Shown here: in pieces, positions 24,850-36,497 of the stretch | Layout of the letters: each line of letters opens with the position of its first letter | Position numbering within the stretch: position 1 is the first letter of the stretch | Assembly (NCBI GenBank): GCA_020226215.1 | Contig: CM035227.1 | Location: 19,657,866 to 19,721,865 of the forward strand | Reading direction: 5' to 3' | Length of the DNA stretch: 64,000 bases | Origin: Sindora glabra | Taxonomy: Eukaryota > Streptophyta > Magnoliopsida > Fabales > Fabaceae | Made by a program: the position numbers and the translations under genes | Notes under the pieces: generated by a model | Told to the model about the DNA's origin: nothing | What the model saw: only the letters and a program-made list of their open reading frames with translations | Databases searched by the model: none

Positions 24850-26480
24850 AAATAAAGCAATAAAAAATATTATCATGCTCAACTGAAGAATGAACAAGTA
24901 AGAAATACAAGAAAGAAGATATGATCCAAGTATTTAAGGATGAGAAAATTATAATTTTTGAAACTTTGAAAGCATCAACAAAAGTTTAAGGCTTTCATTG
25001 GTATAATTTATCATTTTAGGCTTAGGCTTAAACTTTTTTTTATTAAATAGAGTATTTCATGATATGGAGTTCGAATATATTTTTATAATTTTAGTTTAGT
25101 TAAAATATTTTAAAAAAATAGTTCACAATCATATTATTATAAGATAATGTACGAGACATTTTAAAAGTAAATGAGATATGAGTTTTTTATGTTTTTTAAT
25201 TTTGACCTTTAGTTATTCTTTTGATCATATTTTATAAAATATTTTTAATTTAATTATCAAATTTTTATATGAAAATAGACTTAAATAATTTTTCATGGAC
25301 ATATCATTTGCTTAAAATGATTAATATAAAAAAATTTATGAATTTTTTAACTTGAGTATAAAAATTACTTTTTGGTATTCTAATTTTTTCTGATCTTTGC
25401 TTCTTCTTTTGACCATATCTTAAAATTACCAATGATGTTAATGTAAAATTATTTTTATGTAAAAATATACTCAAAGAACTTTCTATATACAAATCACTTG
25501 CTTAGAATGATCAAGATATGAAAAAGTTATGAATCTTACAAGTTAAGTCTTAAAATTAGATTTTTACAATTTACTCTTTCTAACCTTTGCTCATTTTTTC
25601 AATAATATCCTAAAAATTATATAAGGTATAAGCATAAAACTAGTTCCATTAAAAGCAAACTCAAATATTTTTCTAACAATAAGTCATTTGCTCAAAATGA
25701 ACTTAAAATGAAGAAATTATACTTTTTAAATTTAAGTTTATAATTTTGCCTTCAACGACTGACTAATCAATTTTGGACAAGCAAAGGTAAAAAAAATTTT
25801 AGAATTAATTGACCAATTGATTGTGACTATTTTAGTATCCATATAATGGCTATAAACGATTAATTTTCATTCTTAGTTATCCCAGATGATTATAATACTC
25901 TATGAACTTTTTATATAAGCTAAGAAACATAAAAAAAATAACATAAAGAAAGCCTAAATTTCATCTTTTAATATTATTTTACTCCTTCTTTTATCAAAAT
26001 ATGAATTGAGCTCTCTATTTAAAATCTCTCTATTCCAGAAGCTTTATTTATTTTATCCACTATATAAGAGAGTTTGTATTAGTTGATATTCTTCTTATAT
26101 CACTTTCTAATTGTAAAAGATGAGGTATCTTTTAAAAATTCTTTAAAAAGGTGAAATATCCCTTGTAAAGAAACATTTTGCTTAAGAAAAAATAAGAATT
26201 TATAAAAAAGCTTCTTCAAGTGCTCAGCTAAAACTTAAAGAGATAATAAATTGAAACACAAGCTTAGAAAGCTTAGAAAGTGTATTTACACTTTGGAAAA
26301 CATATTCAAAGGGGAATCACTATAGATTCTTGTGTTAGATTTCTCTATCTTTACTCAATTTATATTTGTTTATATGTTTTATTTTTCTTAATTAAATACT
26401 CTATTTTTGTTGTTGTTAATTGTTGAATACATTGTGTTTCAATGCTTCTATTGATGCTTGATGATTAAATATTTAAAAAA
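24850..26480. other. Degenerate repeat region, possibly LTR-derived
   Basis: No coding frame. The stretch around 26100-26340 reads like the end of a plant LTR (polyadenylation-like AT runs, then a short sequence with dispersed direct repeats). No paired LTR, primer-binding site or pol was found, so this is only a texture-based call. Confidence 0.25.
25300..25730. repeat. Three imperfect direct repeats of about 188 bp
   Basis: The block CATTTGCTTAAAATGA followed by an AT-rich run recurs as CACTTGCTTAGAATGA and CATTTGCTCAAAATGA at about 25307, 25494 and 25684. Accompanying upstream sequence (variants of CTTTTGACCATAT) is found in the same relative place. The spacing of 187 and 190 bases indicates an old tandem triplication. 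Confidence 0.65.
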
Positions 26481-26484
26481 GGTG

Positions 26485-26715
26485 TATATATATACATGTG
26501 CTTCTTGATAACTTGTTTATACATAATTGATAAGATTGTTGAATATATTATGCTTCAATATTGATCTTTATACTTAAATGATTGAATTGTGGAAAGAGAA
26601 ATCTATTTATACATGTGCTTCTTGATTCTTTTTCTATGCATAATTGAATAAGTTGCTTCTATACATGTGCTTTTTGATTATTTTTCTATACATAATTGAA
26701 TTAGTTGCTTTATAC
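26485..26715. repeat. Short tandem repeats with ATACATGTGCTT motif
   Basis: ATACATGTGCTTCTTGAT followed by a CATAATTGA-containing tail occurs at about 26490, 26608 and 26660, the last two about 52 bases apart. These are degenerate tandem repeats with no coding potential. Confidence 0.55.
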
Positions 26716-28767
26716 AAATATTAATTGTTATATGTTATGTGCAAATCTTTTTATTAGATTATCTTGTATTTTTTTCTTGATAATTTATTTATATATAGTT
26801 GAATGAGTTAATTTGTACTAATTCTTTAAATTATTATATCTTGAGTGCAAATATCTTCATAAATTTTTCTTGAAACTGTTTTAATTAAAATTATCCTCAT
26901 AATTTCTTAAAATTAAAAATTTTTAAAGAAAATTTTAATAATGCTGAAAATTTTAAAAACACTCAATTCATCTTTTCTCTTGGATGTGGGTTGCCAAAGT
27001 CTACAAATTTGTTACTAAAGCGAACTTTAAGAAGGTGATATGTATTTTCCCTCAATTTTACAATTGCTTACTACAACAAATAACATATAATTATTATTAA
27101 ATTTAATAGATAGTTATTTTTATAGTTAAATATTATAGTTATTAATTAATACTAATTATTGATAATTTAAATTTCCATATCATTTTAATCAATAAAAAAA
27201 TTAATTTTAATTTTATCTTAATAAATAAATATAGAATCAAATAGCACATTTAATTCCAAGTGATTTATGTAGAATATTTTTTTAATAATAGGATAATATC
27301 TAACAATTTTTTCTTTTAGATGAAAGACATTTATTTAAATATATTATATAATTATTAATAAATATAATTAAAAAATATTAATTATTAAGATTGTAATTTT
27401 TTTTATAATAGTAGGAGTAGTAAATGTACAAATGTAAAGATCAGAAATCGAGCTTTAAATATAATAAAAAGTATAAAATTTTTAAGGGATATCGAATGTT
27501 ACTTAAATTAAAGGTTCTCAACTTTATATTTGATCAACTATCAATAAATAAGAAGATAATATGTCAATAAAAATATTTTGATACTAATAGTAAATTATAA
27601 TAAAAAATTTATAAATATAGTAGTATTAATTTATAAAAAAATGATGAAGTTTACAGATTTTCATAATGTTTGATAATATAGGATAATAATATGATATTAG
27701 TTTTAGTTATCACAAAATAAATTAATTAAGAAATAAAATTATTGTGATTAAATTTAATGGCAATAAATAATTATACATGAATAAATATAAATATCAAGAA
27801 GAACTTAGGGCCGTATTTATAATAGGGGTTTTGCTATTTGACCACGAAAAGTTTGTTTTGAGGTTACTCCGAATACATGTGGCGATTGTAGGACAAGAAA
27901 GAAGAGAATAAAAATTCACGCTATTGGACACTGTAAAGCATTTGATTTTCAAAGGATAACATAGTATTTTCGGTACAATCAGTATTTTTTTGGAGGGAAC
28001 TTTAGTATTATCTTCATAATAATGATAATAATAGTAAATGTATATCTAAAAAATAAATTTCTGCAAATGTTTCGGTGTTTATAAAAGAGAAATGTTATTT
28101 TTGAACTTGAGTATTCTCATTGTTCATTAAAATTTATATTCTTATTTTATGTTTAATTTAAAATTTTTATAAATACATATCTATCATTTAAAGAAAAAAT
28201 GAAAAATATTGCTTTAAAAATATTTTCTAATTCAAATTTCCTTAATGATAGGTCTACAAGAAAAAAATAAGAAAAGCTATATCTATTAAACTTTTTTCAC
28301 TTTACTCATATTCCAGGATGAAATTAGATAAATAATTAAGGGGCTGAAATAAAATTTATTAAAATTTCATATGAAGATTTTTATATCTTTGAAAGCTAAA
28401 TATAAATTTATTTAAAAATATATTTAAAATATAGGAAAAGTTTGTGAATTTCTCCCAAGTTTGAGGTAGCTTTAAGGAGCTAGCTTCATCCCTGCTCACG
28501 TTTTTACGTTTTTTTTTATATTTATATTTATTTATAATACATGATGGTGTAATTTTTTTATAATATTCATTAATGGGTCAAATTAATTAATAAATATAAA
28601 ATAAAAAGTGACTATTAAATCAAATTTCACCCTCACATGAATTGCATAATATTACAAGAATTAATAAAAAAACAATTTTATTTTTACATTCATTATATAG
28701 AAATTGTGATATAAATAAATTTTATTTACTTTTAAATTTTATAATAAATTAAATACAAATCCATGCA
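26716..28767. other. AT-rich intergenic DNA, nothing recognised
   Basis: I see no gene, RNA or clear transposon ends. It lies inside the large insertion that separates the upstream flank of copy C into pieces. Confidence 0.5.
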
Positions 28768-28777
28768 TAAAACGAGA

Positions 28778-28846
28778 TCATTTATTGGTGCTTAACAAAA
28801 ATCTTCAAATATCCATCCAAACAACAAAAAGTTACAAATTTTTTGG
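28778..28846. repeat. Detached piece of amylase 5' flank (1)
   Basis: GGTGCTTAACAAAAATCTTC onward matches 8363-8425 upstream of copy A (GATGCCTAACAAAAATCTTC), including the following CAACAAAAAGTTA-like block. It is the continuation of the copy C flank that stops near 21480, displaced by insertion. Confidence 0.6.
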
Positions 28847-30083
28847 AGTAGTTTGGCAAAAGCTTGTTCTTATTGGAAGTTGATTAAATAAATCTTCTTG
28901 TTAACTTTTCAAAAAGTGATGAAAGTTATTAGGTTTTTTATGTGTATAATATTTTAATATTTATTTTTTTCTATATTTAGTCTCACAAAGTATTCATATG
29001 GTTAATTGAATTGATTATATCTTATTTTGTGATTGGTCATGATTTTAGAATATTATTTAATTAATGTGAGAATTTTGATGCTATTTCAATTTTTTAATTA
29101 TCTATAGAGTCACGGACCTCTAATTGAGTTGACCTTTACATTATTAAAAGTTAAGAAAAAGTTTTACGAATTTTATGAAAATATTCAAATTTATTTGGAA
29201 TGTTTGGAGGCTTAAAATCAGCCAAACAATAAGAGCAAAATCTACATTGTTATTACCTACACTAGATTAGTCATGATATTTAGGACATGCATAGAACATT
29301 AGATCTCAAAGTGATGCAAACTCAAGTCTAAATTGGATTACAAGAATGGATAAGATAAATGTTGTTTTAAGTTTTAAGTCAAAAATTAAACTTTGAACCT
29401 ATTTTTACATAAGGTTTGATCCTTTAAAATCCTAGAAGGTTTAGCTACAACTTTGCAATAGTAGGAAAACCCTAATTGACTTAGATAGTAGGTCATATTT
29501 ATCTTCCAAGGGCAAAACACAACAATAGTCTTCTTTTCTTTTTCCTTTACTCTCTTTTTAAAAAGCCTATGAAAGAGTAATTTTTACATTCAGTTCAAGA
29601 GATTTTTACCTCAAATTAATTTCATTTAAGACCTTATTCTTATTAATTTACTCTTGATTTAATTATCCTTTGTCTCTTTATTCTTTATTGTTAATAATTA
29701 CTTAGGTGGTTTGTTAAAAGAGCTCATTAATTACTTATGTAATGCATCCGAGATCTAAACATTTAACTGTGATTAAATTTTCTCTTATAAAAGTATTGTG
29801 ACTAATTGAGTAGCAACTAGATGTGCATGAATTTTATTTGTAAATTATTGAACATCTAAAAGATACAGTAAATGAATAAAATAATTTTTGCTTGTAAAAT
29901 TATTAATTCAATCTTGATCATATTTTAAATGTTTAATAATGTTACTGATTAGATTTAAACTCTTAATTTGAATTGAAACGAGCAGTAAGGGACTAAATAG
30001 GTATTTGTTCTAATTAATACAATAAGAACATTCCATAAACTAGTACCGGCCTAAGGATAATTCTAGGTAAAGAGATCATATTA
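28847..30083. other. Intergenic DNA, nothing recognised
   Basis: No gene or RNA is visible. It is inserted sequence between two collinear pieces of amylase flank. Confidence 0.4.
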
Positions 30084-30246
30084 GGAAAATTCTAAGGTGT
30101 CCTCAGAGTTTCTAAATCCTGGGTGGTGTACCAGAATCTCATTCATTGCACGAGATTACCAAAGACTTAGGTAATTTCATCTAATGGATGAGATTACGCC
30201 ACACCACCCAAGATTTGAAATTCCTGGGGCTACCATAATCTTTTCC
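30084..30246. mobile_element. Fold-back MITE, relative of 53987-54158
   Basis: The left arm (GGAAAATTCTAAGGTGTCCT, then TGGGTGGTGT and AGATTAC) pairs with the right arm over more than 50 bases with mismatches, leaving a short central loop. It shares GGTGTGGC and GATGAGATTAC with the element at 53987. It has no coding content. Confidence 0.65.
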
Positions 30247-30461
30247 TAATTCACTCATTGTCTGAACTAAATTACAAATTAAGGATCAAGACGTCACTTA
30301 AACTGAAACTTTCTTTTACTGTAACCTTCTACTCGTTTAATTTTATTATTGGTTAGTTTGATTTTGTTTTTCTTAGCATTTTTATACCCTCTGTTTATAT
30401 TTTGCATTCTTTATTGATCCGCTTGTCCTTTAATTTCAACCTACTCTCTCTTATACTTTAA

Positions 30462-31389
30462 CTCCCCGTTTCGATGCAAAGAAAACAGGGGGAAAGGATA
30501 ATTGATAGCAAAAAATGAGATTGAAAATTCTAAAATCTCCTGTTTAGTTGCAAGGAGAAAATAGAAGAAAAAAGAAAAGTAAGAAGAAAATAGACGTGGC
30601 CCCATCAAGTTATTTTTCTCCCCTCACCAGCAAAGAAAGGAGGGGAGAACTGCTTCTGTTTGTGTTGTTGCCGTTTGCTTCTGTTTGCAAAATGTAATTG
30701 TGGTTTTGTTCTTCCTTTTTGCTGGTTGTGCTGCTTGTCTGTCTGCTGTTTGTAAGCTGCAATTTACGTAACTGCCGCCGGCTGCTTGTCGTCGCCGGCA
30801 ATGATGCACTGCTTGGCCGCCGATCTGCTGAACGGCAGACATTGGTGCTGATTTGCAAAGCAGCTGCCGTTGGGAGGCCGTGAGCTACTGCTTCGCCCAC
30901 TGTTACCCATGTTTCTCTCATTCAGACTGGCCACTTTTTTTTTTTTTTTTTTTTTTCAAAACTGCTAATTTTTTTCAAAACTTCAAGTAATTTCTTTCTT
31001 CAAAACTACAAACTTTTTTTTAACGAAATTACAAATCTTTTTTTTTTAAATCTAGATATCATTTTTTCCCATATCTACAGATAAGTTTTTTTCAATTTTC
31101 AAAACCAAAATTTTTTAAACATTAATTTTTTTTTAACTTCAAATAATTGTTTCTCAATTTTATTTTAATAATTTTTTTCTTTCCAATTTTATCTTTATCC
31201 AAATAAAATTAAACGACTTCTCTTCCTTTTTTTCTTGCTCATTTTTTTTCAACCAAACACAACCCAAATAAAAACAATTTCTCTCCTATTTTATTTTTCT
31301 TTTATCTTCTCTTACAATTAATCATATTTAAAGAAAATAATTTCTCTCAATTTCTTTCTCCCCATTTTCTCCTCCCACTAAACAAAGCC
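30462..31389. mobile_element. Tourist-like element with TAA target duplication
   Basis: Flanked by TAA on both sides (30459-30461 and 31390-31392). The ends are CTCCCCGTTTCGATG and, reverse-complemented, GGCTTTGTTTAGTGG, which fit the GTTTRG end pattern of the other Tourist-like elements here but match each other poorly. The outer parts are purine-rich. The relatively GC-rich centre (30610-30920) gives open frames on both strands, but these have no recognisable protein and look compositional. Confidence 0.5.
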
Positions 31390-31564
31390 TAAATTTTAAA
31401 AAGAATAATATATTAATTTTGAGTCTTTGACTCTTTCAACCCGCATCATTTCTGCAAAAAAAATCGCGATGGGAGAGGGTAAACAGCATCCTACTTCTCA
31501 TTTTACCACATAGTAACCTATTAAATCATTCATCTATTTCCTATATTTAAAAAAAATTATATTC

Positions 31565-31692
31565 ACGGAACTTTTACCGGCTCCTTACGTTGAGCCACAG
31601 TAGGAGAGTTTCTCATGGTTGATGGAGGTGCAATATTTCCGCATTCGGAATGTTACAACTAGAAGGTATGATGAAAATTCAAAGAAATGAAT
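31565..31692. repeat. Detached piece of amylase 5' flank (2)
   Basis: CTTTTACCGG through TTCTCATGGTTG and GCAATATTTCCGCATTCGGA matches 8420-8545 upstream of copy A. Together with 21318-21480 and 28778-28846 it restores, in order and orientation, the flank seen intact in copies A and B. Confidence 0.65.
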
Positions 31693-31849
31693 TCCACTTA
31701 AGAATTTACATGGTCCCAAATAAAGAAATATTGTGAAATGGATAGGTGATAAATGAGTTATGACGTTTGTTAATTAACAAGAGAAGGTTGATGGTCAAGC
31801 ATCAACAATTATAAATGAATTCAGAACCACGAGGAGGATGACACCTGTC

Positions 31850-33551
31850 AGAATAAGTTAATCCAATTCTACAGACTAATCTAACGGGTAAAAATTATAC
31901 GTCGAATCAGTTTCAAGTCGGATTACTTTTTCACTAAATTAAATTCAAATCGGATTGCTACAATACCAATCTCAGGTCGACATTTATTAAGTAGGTTCAT
32001 GAGAATTTTTATAATCCATTACATTTTATTATTATTATTATATTAGTTATTTATTTATTATTAATTTTACATCATTAATTAATTAAAATTTATTATCATT
32101 TATTAAATATAATTATATTTTATTATTATCACTTAAAATTTTATTATATATATTAGTAATCATATATATTATATATGAAAATAAATATATATTATTAAAA
32201 TCTAGTAAATATGTGAATTTGTATTTAATAATATATACATTTAATAAAATAATTTAAATTTTATATTAATAAAATTTTTTATATAATATATTTATTTTAT
32301 TCAAAAAAATAAATATATATTATAAAATATATATTGATCAAGTCCAAAATATTATATATAAAAATAAATATATTTAAGAATTTTATATTATGAAATATAT
32401 ATAAATAAATAATTTTATAAATAATATATTAATAAAGATAATTATAATAATTTATATATAATAAAAAATAAATAATAATGTATTATATTATATATGTGTA
32501 TGATATATTTAAAATCAATATCAAAATTATTTATTTAAATTTTTTAAATAATTAAAAATTTTATTATTAAAGTAATAATTCAAATTTTAATACAATTATT
32601 TATTTTGATAAGCTTATATAATATATATTTATAATATTAGATATATAAATTTATTTATTTTAATATTAAAAATTATTTAATGTTACTTATATATAATTTT
32701 AATATTATATATATTAAAGTATAGTTTTAATATACTAAAATTATTATTTTAATATCTATATAAAAATTAAATATATAATAATAAATTAATTAATCATATT
32801 AAAATTATATTTTTAATTAAATAAATATATATTATTAAATATATATTGATCAAGTCCAAAGTATTATATATAAAAATAAATATGCTTAATAATTTATATA
32901 TTATCAAATATATAAATATATAATTTTATAAATAATATATTAATAGAAAATAATTATAATAATTTTTATATTATGCGTATGTATATTATATATTTAAAAT
33001 TAATATCAAAATTATTAATTTAAATTTTTTAAATAAATTAAAATTGTAATATTAAAGTACTAATTCAAATTTTAATATAATTATCTATTTTGATAAATTC
33101 ATATAATATATATTGATAATATTATATATATAAATTTATTAATTTTATGATTAAAAATTATTTAATATTACTTATATATAATTTTAATATTATATATATT
33201 AAAGTGTAGTTTTTATATGCCAAAATTATTATTTTAAAATTTATATGAAAATTAAATATATAATAATAAATTATTTATTTATTACTTACTACTATTATCA
33301 AGCTAACAGGCTAACGCAATAACCCGACAGGTTAATACTTAACAGTTCCAATCCTTTATCAGGTCGAGCTAACCAGTCCCAATCTCAGTCCCAATCTCAG
33401 TCCCTTACTAGATCAGGTCACTGTTATTATTTTTTGTAATAGTCCCAATCTCAGGCCAAGTAAAATTATACCAGTCCCAATTCTATGCCAAGTAAAATTA
33501 TACCAGTCTTAGGTCAACCCGTTAAATCCAACTCATTTTGATACCTCTAGG
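31850..33551. mobile_element. hAT-like nonautonomous element (probable)
   Basis: The right end reverse-complements to AGAGGTATCAAAATGAGTTGG and the left side has CACCTGTCAGAATAAGTTAA, an imperfect inverted match. GC-richer ends with GTCGGATT, CAGTCCCAATCTCAG and AACCCGTTAAAT motifs flank an extremely AT-rich core that is internally duplicated. No transposase is present, and the boundaries are approximate. Confidence 0.45.
32300..33285. repeat. Internal tandem duplication of about 500 bp
   Basis: Landmarks occur twice in the same order: TATATTGATCAAGTCCAAA at about 32330 and 32842, CAAATTTTAATA at 32581 and 33066, and TTACTTATATATAATTTTAA near 32681 and 33168. The offset falls from about 512 to about 485, so small deletions have accumulated since duplication. 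Confidence 0.75.
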
Positions 33552-33559
33552 ATGATGTT

Positions 33560-33920
33560 AATAAGGATTACAAATAAAAATAAAACTCTTTTACAGGAAC
33601 GCTTAATTTTTTAAATTATTTTTCATAAAAAAATTATCTTTCTATCGAAATAAAGAAGTATTATATTCTTGTATAATTTATAACTAAAAGTTATTATATT
33701 TAGTGACATGATATAAGTTTAATGAAAATAACTTTTCCTTTTTCAAATAGAAAATTACTTTTACTAAATTTTTTAATATTAAATATTTAAATTATTTTTA
33801 ACTATTTTAAAAATTATATTTTTACAAAATATATTTTTTGATTAAATAAAAGTAGCTTGGTTCTAGTCTTATTGCTTCATTCAAACTTTCATGTGTACTT
33901 ACAAAATGGATGACTTTCCT
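33560..33920. other. Intergenic DNA ending in ancestral amylase 3' flank
   Basis: Mostly AT-rich with no gene. From about 33865 (TGCTTCATTCAAACTTTC) to 33920 (ATGGATGACTTTCCT) it matches the flank at 13088-13165 and 18635-18720, so it belongs to the 3' side of the copy D unit. Confidence 0.5.
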
Positions 33921-33923
33921 TTA

Positions 33924-35409
33924 GCTATTGTTTGGAACAGTAGATAAGAAGGGGGAAAGAAGTTGGGGGAGATGTTTAAAACTTCTCCCGTTTGGAACTG
34001 CTGAAAAAAGTTGTAAAAGAAACAAATTCGTACGGTGGGTCCCATCGATTTTAACTTAGACACTTCTCTCCATTTTTAGAGAGAAGTGAGAAGAAATTGG
34101 GCAAAAATTTCTGGATGGACACCCACTGTCCTCAATCTCTCCTGTGCCCATCTCGTTTCCTGCTCCCCTCATTGCATTTCCTCCTTCTTCTCAGTGAGTT
34201 ATTGTTGCCTCTTCTCACCATTTTGGCAAGTCTAGATAGCAGGGCTCTGCCTCACCAGCAGTTCTAACCACCACAGCGTTCCAGCTTGACCAGCAGTTCC
34301 AACCATTTCCCCGATTGAAAAGGCTCTGGTACTCGGCACGGGTCAAGCTGTTGCTGGCTATTCCTCCTCTACTCATGTCACCGTCCTTTTTCTGCCCTTC
34401 CAACCATTTCTATTGTTTCACCCGTGTGCCTAAAAGTAGCTTCCTTAACTGAGGTACCACCTCACCAGATCAGAGCAGGTAAATCAAGTGTCGGATCTAC
34501 TATATTTCTGTGGTTTCTGTGTTGTAGGGGTTGCAATTGAAAAAGATGGTGTCCGGCGATCAACGAAAATGGAGGATGTAAGTTAGGAAGGTGACAACTC
34601 GACCCGATTCTTGCTATTAACCTGACCCAATTCTTGGTGTCAACCCGACTCGGCCAAGAAAATTCCAATTTTTTTATTTTTTTAACAGGATTTCAATTAT
34701 TTTAATACTATCTTGGAAATTCTTCAACCCCCTCACTATATCCTCAATTTTGATATGTATATATGTCAGATGATTATTTTTCCAACAGTTCAATAGATGT
34801 AAAATTTTCTTTTTCTAACAGAGCATAGTACCTATATTTATACTGTATTAACAACAATCAATATATCCTGGAAATGAATAAAACATCATACGTGAGTTAC
34901 ACAATAATTTGCATGATTAGTTATTTAATCAACATTTTGACACATTCATCTAATGACAAGTAAAAAAGTGTAATTAATTTTGATGTAAAATATAAGATTA
35001 AAATATAAACTTATATAACTTTTTTAAATAATTATATAATTTTTAATTATATTTTAATTTTAATATTAAATCAAAATGTTTAATTAATGGGTTTATTTTT
35101 AATTTGATCTTTATTTTAGAAATTAAAATTGTATTTTTTAAGAATGCAATTTTTTAAAATACACACTTGAATTCATATTTTACACATAAAGGCACAATAG
35201 TCATTTTATAAAAATACAACTTTTTTCTCTCATAATTTTTTCCTTTCCAAATAAAAAAAATCATTTCTTTCTTGATTTATTTCTCTCCTAACTTCTCTAT
35301 TTCCAATCAACACAAAAAAAATTCTCCTTTTCTTTCACTTCTCTCTCCCCCAACTTATTTCCCTCCTAATTTCTTTCTCCTCTCACTTCTCTTCCATCCA
35401 AACAAAGGC
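33924..35409. mobile_element. Tourist-like element inserted in amylase D 3' flank
   Basis: Flanked by TTA on both sides (33921-33923, 35410-35412). The ends are GCTATTGTTTGGAAC and, reverse-complemented, GCCTTTGTTTGGATG. It splits the conserved flank between GGATGACTTTCCT and ATTCCTTATTTCC, which are contiguous in the other amylase units. Open frames around 34215-34668 in the GC-richer part resemble nothing I know and are not annotated as genes. Confidence 0.8.
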
Positions 35410-36497
35410 TTAATTCCTTATTTCCTTTTCGCTCACTGTGACCATCCCCCTTGTGCAGTTTTCTGGTTTTAATGCTATATAAGTACGGATATAAATAGGT
35501 TAATTTAAATAGGTCAGATTTATTTTTTAAATTATTAACCTATGAGCCAAAAATTCCAACATGCTAAGACGTCAATAAATAATGATTTTTATAATCAAAA
35601 TTTAACCCATTTTTTAAATATTGATTTTTTTAAAGTTGACTGAATTCCACACAAGATCAACACATAATTCTTTTAATCAAACCCGCCAATCTGATCTGAT
35701 ATAGTTTTAAAACAGTGAAAAACTGCCCTTATTACGAAATGCGTCGTTTGGCTAACAACAGAAGGAGTTTTTTTGTACATCCCATTATGACAGTTCTTTA
35801 CTCTCATATGATAACTTTACGCCAGTTACAAATTACAATATACTCAAGAAGAGGAAATTACCAAATTATTATCGGTAAATTTAGTAAACATCAAATTAAT
35901 ATTGAAAAAGATTTAATATTAATGTTAAAATTCTCAATAATAATTTGATGTTTAAAAAAAATCTTTTGTTAATAGTATAAAGTAAAAATTCTTTAATACT
36001 AATTTAATATTAATTGAATGTAATAATTTACTAGTTTCTTTTATTTTTAAAATACTATCTCAATAGGTGAAAGCGCACGTGTTATTATTTTGTAACGCTA
36101 GCTGTCCTAGGATCTTAGCTTTGAGGACCAATTTTCTTGCAGAAAGACACAGTGTGCACGCCACGCTGCGCTGACGGACAATAGAAGAGAAGGAAAAAAA
36201 ATGAATTTAATTACTGACAAAATTTTAGCTGTGCTCTTTGGTATTATCCAGAAGAGACGAGCTTTAAATCCGGCGGTGATTGAGATTGAGAGGCAATAGT
36301 CAAAAAATAGTTTTTTTCCATCAATATATTTTCCATAGGTTATGTTTGGCATCAAATTTGTCAGTATTCCTTAGGATTAAGGACAACATTTCTGACTTAA
36401 TCTGATTTATTTTCTAAATATGTGTAGTTCAACATTACAAACATGGCGTATAGAGAGGATGGAAATGAATTGATAAGTATCCAAGTGTACATTGGAA
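35410..36497. other. Amylase D 3' flank, no gene
   Basis: The first 150 bases (CTGTGACCATCC, TTTTCTGGTTTTAATG, TGAGCCAAAAATTCCAAC) match the flank at 18737-18800 3' of the A/B/C-type unit. The remainder is AT-rich with no recognised feature. Confidence 0.55.

Noticed and set aside
30610..30921. 103-codon open frame in GC-rich DNA
   Set aside because: It overlaps open frames on the other strand, is rich in Ser/Thr/Arg from simple composition, lies inside a transposon with TAA duplications, and has no known motif.
34215..34668. Two short minus-strand frames suggesting a gene
   Set aside because: They sit inside a Tourist-like element, lack motifs, and do not join by plausible splice sites.
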